Shown here: positions 44,501 to 47,700 of the stretch, in pieces
How the letters are laid out: the number at the start of each line of letters is the position of its first letter
How positions within the stretch are numbered: position 1 is the first letter of the stretch
Source: Novosphingobium sp. RL4
GTDB taxonomy: Bacteria > Pseudomonadota > Alphaproteobacteria > Sphingomonadales > Sphingomonadaceae
DNA: 64,000 nt
Assembly: GCF_035658495.1 (NCBI RefSeq)
Contig: NZ_CP141945.1
Coordinates: 1,244,001-1,308,000, forward strand
Direction of reading: 5' to 3'
Position numbers and translations under genes: made by a program
The notes under the pieces: generated by a model
Told to the model about the DNA's origin: nothing
The model's input: only the letters and a program-made list of their open reading frames with translations
Databases searched by the model: none

Positions 44501-44632
44501 GACAGCGGCCGGATTGACCTGCGTTCCACCCTGCAGATGCGCAAGGTGGACCTGCAGTTCAGCGTCGGGGCCAACCTCGGCAAGGGCTACAGCGACCTGA
44601 CCGCCATGGCGGGCATCCGGTTCCACTTGTGA
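26519..44632 (+). CDS. Giant glycine-rich repeat autotransporter adhesin (about 6,040 residues)
   Basis: A type V-secreted surface protein of about 6,037 residues. In order: a long signal peptide (residues 1-50, hydrophobic core VATLAAMMVFGGVL, cleavage after QASA); a Pro/Thr/Ser linker (51-70); a beta-rich N-terminal part; an array of about 86 repeats (about 230-5450), each carrying a variant of AQSIGGGGGNGGF; a beta-helical stem (to about 5600); and a C-terminal autotransporter beta-barrel (about 5758-6037, from LWMAIQGGRQRL to GIRFHL). The start is uncertain. TTG 26519 follows GGGGGG at good distance, a site also used by the TonB receptor gene here; GTG 26444 extends the frame by 25 residues but has no ribosome site. 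It is one of the largest bacterial gene types. Likely roles are adhesion, biofilm or contact with surfaces. No protease or enzymatic passenger domain is visible. Confidence 0.9.
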   Translation: MYTSEPFAGRSTASTAQDRPSRSWRSSASVATLAAMMVFGGVLPVQASAAPTPTPSPAPAPTPSPIVMPPVGAQVLNPVTGEFETVTKQLPPMQVQTDGNNVILLADEVGQTFDVSGTTYTVTAVTTDAGGAVTAVSLESSADNTISTTDAVTSIAPATNATGADEVQFQSGINDSIYRKVLRGRNGGNGHIGALFISAGDGGSGAKGDDINQTISGSYTSRSNNLAAVIVQSIGGDGGKGGNGYLGSDGGSGGNAGVGGDVNLVSNAQVLTTGSNSYGILVSSSSGKGGAGGSGFLSGGGSGGGSPGVGGDATATNNGTVATQGAGSIGILAQSLGGSAGDGGGSWGLVSSSGGGSYGGKGGDVRVNQNGVVQTEGEGAHGVLAESIGGSGGDGGSGGGLFADGSNGGAGGPGGDATITAGSNSSTKTSGDFAHAFFAQSIGGGGGNGGTTVGLVALGSAGSQGSDAGSVIVNLAAGAYASTSGTGSYAVLAQSVGGGGGSAGVTGGLAALGGSGEGGGNGGTVLVTSGATLVTTGEAGKGIFAQSIGGGGGNASGSGGLVALGGSGAGGGNGGLVQVTQTSAGSVTTGGDWSDAIFAQSVGGGGGSGSGSVGLVGLGGSGATGGLGGTVIVDNEGALKTTGDYARGIFAQSVGGGGGAGGNSTGLVGIGGSGSGTSPGGNVTVTNGGSISTSGERSIGIQAQSVGGGGGDGGTSTGLISIGGSGGGGGAGGIVTVTNSGTITTKGDQALGIIAQSIGGGGGNGGSSTGVLAIGGAGGNGGKGGKVVLNQTGLVSTSGDDATAIFVQSIGGGGGNGGSAVSAGLFVSAAFGGKGGGGGAGGDICVNTNSSCTTASASMGSAYIETFGDRSSGLFAQSVGGGGGNGGFALSASAGLGATASIAFGGSGGSGGSGGAVRVGLQGYIATKGDLSDGIFASSVGGGGGNGGFSVAAGASLGGSLTMSYGGAGGVGGAGGLVDVESATDISTEGDQSRGIFAQSVGGGGGNGAFSASAAIGLGAITSTFGGAGGAGSDGSTVTLVSVGTISTKGIQSDAIFAESVGGGGGNGGFAVGLAGGAAGAVSLTFGGGGGNGGSGDDVFVSSTGDLSTEGLSSNGIFAQSVGGGGGNGGFAVSGSVGGAGAMSAAFGGSGANGGNGGKVTVGSTGTITTVGDLSNGILAQSVGGGGGNGGFSAAVSGGGIGAAGLSMGGAGANGGDGDEVSVTSNGGIWTQGAASAGILAQSVGGGGGNGGLAISASGGWAGGASLAFGGGAGNGGTGGKVTLVSNGNILTEGDSSQGLFAQSVGGGGGNGGGAIAVAGGQGGGISASFGGDGGNGGSSGAVNIDSTGDIQTLGDNADAIFAQSLGGGGGNGGFAISASGGQFGAVSLSMGGTGGRGGSSGDVGVISDGDLTTSGDFSAGVRAQSIGGGGGNGGFAISAAGAQFGAVSLSFGGNGGTGGAAGNVTLVSTGDIWTEGNYSQGLFAQSVGGGGGNGGFSVSASGAQYGAAAIGFGGKGGTGGAAGNADLTNTGDIVTLGDFSAGAQVQSIGGGGGNGGWSVSAAGGQYGAVAIGFGGSGGAGGTAGDVTLTSTGQIATTGDQSSGLVAQSIGGGGGNGGFSASVAGAQYGAAALSFGGTGGTGNDAGTVTLANTGDIYTEGTLSNGIFAQSVGGGGGNGGFSVAVAGAQYASAALALGGSGGSGGAGKAVSVVSTGNITTLGDQADGILAQSIGGGGGNGGFAISGTLTASSDGVSASVAIGGKGGSGGEAGDVSLVSTGDISTSGASSVGLFAQSVGGGGGNGGFAGALSLSVGNAVAVGIGGSGGTGNTAGNVSLGSTGNVSTTGNLAAGIQAQSIGGGGGNGGFSLTASATVEGQSIGNSSGGTGGSGGLAGNVDVTSLGTVQTTGELANGIFAQSVGGGGGNGGFSVSASLSAKGDSDTQSVGGNGGTGNDAGMVSVSATAGANAAIEGYSVVTSGTGSNGILAQSVGGGGGSGGFSVGGAFSGEGDAASNQVGGSGGAGGNASTVDVVNVGKIQTTGNIANGIFAQSVGGGGGNGGFSVGAGVSIKGDAESSVGGGEGGAAGNSDDVSVDTTGSIYTEGAASNGVLAQSVGGGGGTGGFSVSAGFSAEGDSTSDSVGGGGGSGGNAGNVTVVAREGITTKGDGSNGVFAQSVGGGGGSGGFAVGLGVSLKGDAESNVGGGEGSLGGTAGDVSVTTEGTIWTEGAAAAGIFAQSVGGGGGNGGFSVGAGFSSEGGSSSTSVGGAGAGGATAGNVTVHADSDIQTKGTGSNGILAQSIGGGGGNGGFAVGLGVSIKGDAESSVGGGGAGTGSNAGDVTVTGTGTIVTLGDQANGVFAQSVGGGGGNGGFSVGAGLSLDGEATSDSVGGSGGGGGSAGTVTVDRVGDIGTSGANSNGILAQSVGGGGGNGGFAVGLGASMKGDATSSVGGGEGGTAGDGADVFVSDVGTIVTSGTNSNGIFAQSVGGGGGSGGFSVGAGFSLEGGATSTSVGGSAGAGGSAGTVSVSHDGDIQTTGASANGIFAQSVGGGGGVGGFAVGLGASMDSDAKSSVGGGAGGAAGSASDVTVDQTGTIITSGAAANGVLAQSIGGGGGVGGFSVSAALSSSGGAASDSTGGSGGSSGDAGSVSVSVDGDIQTDGAQARGVVAQSIGGGGGSGGFAVGAAASIEGDAESATGGGAGGSSGNAGDVSVDVNGNVVTKGAASVALLAQSIGGGGGAGGFAVGAALSSSGGATAESTGGDGGSAGDAGDVSVTHTGGIETFGAQSGAILAQSIGGGGGSGGFSVGGALSVEGEANSTIGGGAGGSAGNAGTVDVANTGDIYTHGANSTGIVAQSIGGGGGNGGFSVSAGLALSGADAVSSSTGGAGGSSGSADDVSVTSIGNIKVEGDHSRGIVAQSIGGGGGTGGFSVSGAIATKGAGASDSVGGAGGAGNAAGNVTVVSQGQILTAGDATNAVLAQSIGGGGGAGGFSGSLAAALGGGSAVSSVGGAGGIGSDAGNVDLTLSGALGTLGNGSAAVVAQSIGGGGGVGGFSLGLAAASNGEGASAVTGGSGGDGGVGGNVLVSTSALIQTHGALSDGVLAQSIGGGGGSGGFAVAGTLALGEKAASSATGGAGGSGQDAGLVTVQNTGDIYTFGASSNGVVAQSIGGGGGNGGFAGSLTISSTSEAVTNSLGGSGGVGGNAGAVKVVTTGDIQVLGDRSMAIVAQSIGGGGGSAGFSLGASASQAASASDAVGGSGGAGGDGGTVEVANGSTGTVVTTGNFGYAILAQSIGGGGGSGGFATGGALSLSEGASSSVGGGAGGAAGDGGNVGVNNYSLIQTSGDGAVAVFAQSIGGGGGSGGFAVGAGLAGGSDSTLSNAIGGGAGTGGSAGTVSLYNDGTILTQGANATAVLMQSIGGGGGNGAFAVSGALAKGGAANSSIGGDGGTAGSAGDVTLVNTANATIVTEGAMSIAIQAQSIGGGGGSGGFSVGAGLALEGDASSTVGAGSGGAGGSAGVVSINNAGDIGTRGDGSLAVLAQSIGGGGGSGGFAVSGGLSVQGGAASNAVGGQGAGGGDGGLVSVTSSGTIQTLGANATAILAQSVGGGGGAGGFSAGVAAASADAASNLVGGSGGAAGAGGDVTIANNGGTITTDGDLSYAVYAQSVGGGGGSGGFAAGAGLSLEGDAESAVGGGSGGGGGAGGLVSLDNTGTIATKGAGSVAVFAQSVGGGGGAGGFAVGAGLTAQGGSASDSVGGSGGAGGAGGVVSITTDGLVQTEGANATAIFAQSVGGGGGKGGFAVGASASKADSASTVVGGSGGAGGDGGEVSVANGADGAVVTLGTLSYAVFAQSVGGGGGQGGFSAGGALSLEGDANSSVGAGLGAGGGIGGVVSLSNAGKIGTAGDGSIAVFAQSVGGGGGAGGFAAGGGLTIEGGAASNSVGGAGGAGGAGGVVSLVNTGSIRTEGANAMAVYAQSVGGGGGAGGFSVGASASKADSASNTVGGSGGAGGDGGEVSIDNGAGGSITTLGDFSYAVFAQSVGGGGGSGAFAAGGALSLEGDVESSVGGGSGSGGGIGGNVTLTSIGAIQTAGEGAIAVFAQSIGGGGGAGGFAAGGGLSAEGGATSNTVGGSGGAGGSGGTITLENGGSILTLGSNATALFAQSVGGGGGVAGFSTGGAASQAGAVSQTVGGDGGSAGDGGDITVSNAVGGKIETDGAIAYGVFAQSVGGGGGAGGFAAGGALALGDDVENGVGGGIGGAGGLGGTIAIGNAGQVVTLGDASIAIFAQSVGGGGGAGAFAAGGGLSAEGASASSSVGGAGGDGGAGGNITVSNSGLVATAGDQAVAILAQSVGGGGGVGGFAVGGAASQLDAMSDTIGGSGGAGGIGGDITVQTSGAVYTEGAFAYGVQAQSIGGGGGNGGFAAGATVALTGDAQSTIGGGTGGGGGLGGAITLTNSGTIETLGAGAVAVFAQSIGGGGGAGGFAGGLTGSGDGAFGSTIGGAGGDASQGGDIAVSNSGQIHAAGANAAGVFAQSVGGGGGVGGFSLAASGAVSSLSNTLGGSGGAGGDGGAISVTNAAGATIVVDGDLSYGVFAQSIGGGGGSGGFAVDGTIATGGAVNSTLGAGSGGGGGNGGAITLTNAGNVLAQGAGSVAVFGQSVGGGGGSGGFAGGLSVGVGGAISQSIGGAGAGGGNGGDIAVSNSGVIQTLEANSIGVFAQSIGGGGGLGGMSISGSLSTGSSTTTSLGGSGGAGGDGGTITVSNSGVIDAKGDLSYGVFAQSIGGGGGTAGMVVSGTLSTGLGGMTSALGGTGGAGGNGGDITVTNTGSILVEGAASVGILAQSIGGGGGAGGFTGSLAVTGGSLNTQVGATGGAGGDGGDVTVTSTGSIVTLADDSIAVLAQSIAGGGGQSAYAITAQAGAFDGVNLNLGAQGEGISGRQGQVVVNLSGGVLQTAGALSYGLLAQAIGAGGGNVALSVPDPLEVGSNGLTLQLGSTGGVAGDGNVIDVTNANEVYTKGAGAVGFAAQSIGGGGGTEGVTGDVVLGSGDAVWAINVGGSGDSAGSGAAITIANSATIVTEGDGAIGLLAQSVGGGGGLGTMALGLADGSLSGASLNLGGSQTTAGNGGDVTFTTSTGAIGTSGNLASALVVQSIGGGGGVASLSSMEGGALGDITLAAGSTGGAGGDGGNIVLDQKADVVTSGTGANAVLVQSIGGGGGLATLDNTGGTGTVTNVDLGGAASGSGGNIDFTLDGRVQTTGAGAAGVVVQSIGGGGGYVSAVGADADGTLTLGTSNGATGNGGNVSVAINKTITTTGAGSTALLVQSIGGGGGAASIVGADGKVQTLDVVDAGAASPLRMARLMSVAAGSVDAGTVDVTVDAAIRTSGANANGVVVQSVGGGGGAVGSETSVLGGSGAGNAVNLTVNADVVTTGAGSSALVAQSTGGLGGGAIMLDIGDVYVVGGLGGHAVSLLGGADNTVTNAGTLQTMDGQEGLVIYAEGGNNTIVNSGTIVGSIDLGEGFNSFTNVDGGIFLAGSLVNVGSGTFVNAGILNPGGGGVVSQLAVSGGLTLTAQSEYNLDLDFRTNTADKVVVSGAAALNGRVTTNLLNLGYAKSGVNEAVILEAAGGITGQDAVELVAPTSAVASFSLGYPSINEQSIRYTIEFAPTGLTQRQAVIGNVLDRIQETPTDAFAPTAAAIISIPTVGALGTVYDSLTGEGVTAAQSAALSAIGNNHDVIDSQIVSRVGTFASAWRKEPLGNLWMAIQGGRQRLDGTDGAHDTRTSGYVIQGGWDYRPDARSVIGATFGYDPQSFSVPGVSTSGKAKVYTFGAYAGFHPGAWTISADLLHSSADTTYLRDMWLYADGNVQAHGDFTMHAWSGRAQVARQFGQGNLVFQPFGALEVTRLSLPAYVEHQADGEAATLGLAFFGKDWTRARSLLGANVAGRIDLPKGKALVTTLRAAWVHDFDTERSVTAAFAGAQDYRFTAAGAEAVGDSGRIDLRSTLQMRKVDLQFSVGANLGKGYSDLTAMAGIRFHL
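32699..35305 (+). repeat. Two-unit higher-order repeat, exactly 372 bp
   Basis: The Phe codon of the F[AS]VG segment recurs at 32699, 33071, 33443, 33815, 34187, 34559, 34931 and 35303, always 372 bp apart (124 residues). Units of one type read SxKGDAESSVGGGEGG; those between them read SxEGxxxSxSVGGSGG. The constant length with no indel over seven periods points to amplification of a two-unit block. Confidence 0.85.
36236..40156 (+). repeat. Three-unit higher-order repeat, about 561 bp
   Basis: Units fall into three types in strict rotation. Type A contains ASKADSAS and GGDGGEVSV with a longer ANGADGAVVTLG loop; type B contains ALSLEGDAxSSVG; type C contains LTxEGGAASNSVGG followed by TEGANAxAV. 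The Phe codon of successive A units is at 36236, 36800, 37361, 37919, 38480, 39041, 39602 and 40154, giving steps of 564, 561, 558, 561, 561, 561 and 552 bp. Confidence 0.85.
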
Positions 44633-44684
44633 TCCCGATGTCCCTCACGGCCACCAACCCTCTTTCCAGCTTCCCCTCGATTTC

Positions 44685-44708
44685 GGGCAGGTCCGCGCGG
44701 ACCTGCCC
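44685..44708. promoter_or_regulatory. Perfect 24-bp palindrome between the two autotransporter genes
   Basis: GGGCAGGTCCGC is followed at once by its exact complement, with no spacer. It lies 52 bp after the giant gene stop and 29 bp before the next start. There is no T-run, so a simple terminator is unlikely. A dimeric-repressor site, or an RNA hairpin that separates the expression of the two genes, would both fit. Confidence 0.5.
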
Positions 44709-44737
44709 CACAGAATTGCGCTAACAGGAGAATTGCC

Positions 44738-47700
44738 TTGAAGACCAAGCTCATGGCCGGCGCGTCGGCGCTGACTCTGGTGATGATCGCACCCGGTGTC
44801 GCGATGGCGCTGCCCAGCGGCGAATGCGGCGTTCCGAACACTTCGGCCAGCCCGAACGTTGCTTCGTGCATTTCGGATTCGACCGATTTCCAGAACGGAA
44901 TCTCTTACGACCAGTCGATCTACGGGACGGCTGCCGATCTCAAGGTCGATCTCTACGGGACCGTCCTGGTCAATGCGACGACGAATGACACGGGCGTTAG
45001 CGTCTCCGGTTCGGCCGATCATGATGCCCTGATCACTGCGCGCAACGGATCGCGGATCAATGCCTCCCGGACCGGCCTGGAAGCAGAGACTTTTGGAACC
45101 GGCGATGCCGTGATCGAGAATCACGGCCGCGTAACAACCGGTGCACTGGGTGCGACCGCCCTGGCGAGCGGTACGGGCATGGCCTCCATCACGAACGCCA
45201 GCGACGGCACGATCACCGTAACGCAGCCGTCGGGTTCGTCCGTTCCCGTAGTTGCGGGCCTTGCCATAACCGGTCAGAACGGCAACGTGCTGAACCAGGG
45301 CATCGTTACCGTGAATTCCTTGGGCGCAGCGGGATCGGTCGCTTACGGCCTCGGCGGCATGGGCCTTGGCGGAGGCACCGTCACCCTGACGAACGCCAGC
45401 CAGGTGACGGTGACCGCGACGGACGGTGACGCCATCGGCATCGGCTCGCCCCCCAGTGACGGCAACCTCGCAATCGCGAACAACGCCAACCTGACGGTCT
45501 CGTCCGGCACGGGTAGCGCGACGGGCCTTGTGGCCGTGGGTACGGGCTCTGTCGGCACCACCAGCCTGACGAATACCGGCGTTCTTTCTGTCACGTCGCA
45601 GGGTGGGGCCGCCGTCGGCATGTCCGCTGCCCAGCGCAGCGATGTCGCCATGGCGGCAACCCGCGCCAGTGCCGGCAGCACCTTCAGCGTTTCCGGCGCT
45701 GACGCCACCGGATTCGAAGTGACGGATGCGAGCGGTGCGGTAAGCGTTTCGGGCACCGGGCAATATGTGCAGGTAACAGCGACCGGCGATGCGACCGGTG
45801 TGTCGGTTTCCGGCGGAACGACGCAGGATGTTTCGTTCGAACCGGCGATCGTCGGCGGAATCGGTTATTCCGGCGACGTTGCGGTAAACGCGGGCGGCCA
45901 GGCCGCCGGGGTGCTGCTTAGCGGCGCCACGGGCGGCGTTTCGGTGGACTTCACGGGCGCGCGTCTCTCGGTCAGCAGCACGGGCGGCGGTGCCACCGGC
46001 ATCTCCGTGGAAGGCGGCAGCACGGTCGGCATCTCCGTGGTGCCGGGACTGGGCAGCGGCGCGACGCTTGCGGTTTCCGCAGCGGGTGGCACGGCCATGG
46101 GCATCGCGACTTCGGGCGCGACGGGCGCGCAGACTGTTGCCGTGGGCGATGGGTTCCGTGTCACCAACACGGCCGGCGATGCACACGGCATCGCCCTGGC
46201 AGACGGCACGGATCAGACGGTTTCGCTGGCCTATGGCGCTACGGTTACCGGCTCCGACGGTGCAACGGGCGTCCGGCTCACGGACGGTTCGGGAGCAATC
46301 GCACTGACCAGCTCGGGTGCGCTTTCGGTTGACGGCGGCATCGGAGATGCCGACGGCGTGTTGCTGAGCGGCGGTTCGAGCCACGCGGTCACGCTGGAAG
46401 ATGCCTTCACGGTGACGAGCGAAGGCGATGTGCGCGGCGTTTGGTCCGAAGGCGCGCAGGGCAGCGTCTCCATCGCAGCGCAGGACACTTTCGGCGTCAC
46501 CAGCACGGGCGAAGGGCGCTATCTGACCGGCATCTACATCGGTTCCGGTACGGACGAAACCGTGGCTCTTTCGAAGGGGCTCTCGGTTCAGGCATCGGGC
46601 GAGGCTGCCGGTGTCGTGATGCAGGGCTCCGGCGCCCTCACGCTGACCTCGGCGGAGGATTTCGCAGTCACTGCCACGGATGGAGCGGCTCTGGGCGGCT
46701 ACATGATCGGCGGCACGTCGCAGAGCGCCCGGTTCGATGGCGACCTGGTTGTTTCGGCCGCGAATTTCGGTGACGGCTTTGTCCAGTTCAACGGGACCGG
46801 CGCGGTGTCGTTCGAACTTGCCGGCGATTTCACCGGCACGAACCTGCAGGATGGCGTCATCCAGTCGGGCGGGCAGACCCAGTCGATCGCGATCGGCGGC
46901 GATTTCTCGCTCTCCTCGCCGAATGGCTATGCCTATGGCGTGCAGCAGGCCGACGCGAACGAAAGTTCCAGCCTCGTGGTGGACGGCGCGTTCGACGTGG
47001 CGGCACGGGACTATGCCAATGGTGTCAACCTTTCCGGTAACGATGCGACCGTATCTCTGGCTCAGGGCATGACGGTTTCGGCGGCGGGAGACGCGGCCGA
47101 AGGTCTGACCGCCTCTCTGAACGGCGACGCTGACATCTCGCTGGGCGGCGCGCTTACCGTGACGAACGCTCTCACCGCGACCGGCGGCGAGGCGACGGGC
47201 ATCTACATCGAGGCTTCCGGCGCGCAGTCGATCGAGGTTGCAGGGCCGGTTACGGTTTCGGCTGATGGCCAGTCCAACGCGGTGGAACTCTACGGCGATT
47301 CCGGTGCGGTAACCTTCGCGGCGAACGGTGCGGTTTCGGCAACGAGCGCCAATGGCGCGGCACTGGGCGTGCTCGCGGTAGGCGGAACGGACCAGACCAT
47401 TACCTTCGGCGATACGGTGACGGTAACGGCAGCCCGCGAGGCGAACGCCGTCAACCTGTTCGACGGCACGGGTACGGCCACGGTGCGCGCTCCGGCAGGC
47501 CTCACGGTTTCCAGCTCGCTCACCAGTGCCGGCGGCATCTGGGCCACGAACGGCACGAACCTGTTGATCGAGGATCTCGGAGACGTTTCCGTATCGGGCG
47601 AGTACAACGCTCACGCCATTCGCTCGATCGGCATGTCGGGCGACCAGAGCGTCACGGTTGGCAATGTGTCGACGGTCTCGCGGCTTGGCGATACCGTTGG

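Noticed and set aside
40289..44626. Minus-strand open frame of 1,445 codons antisense to the end of the giant gene
   Set aside because: Same cause as above, with the autotransporter barrel clearly encoded on the plus strand.
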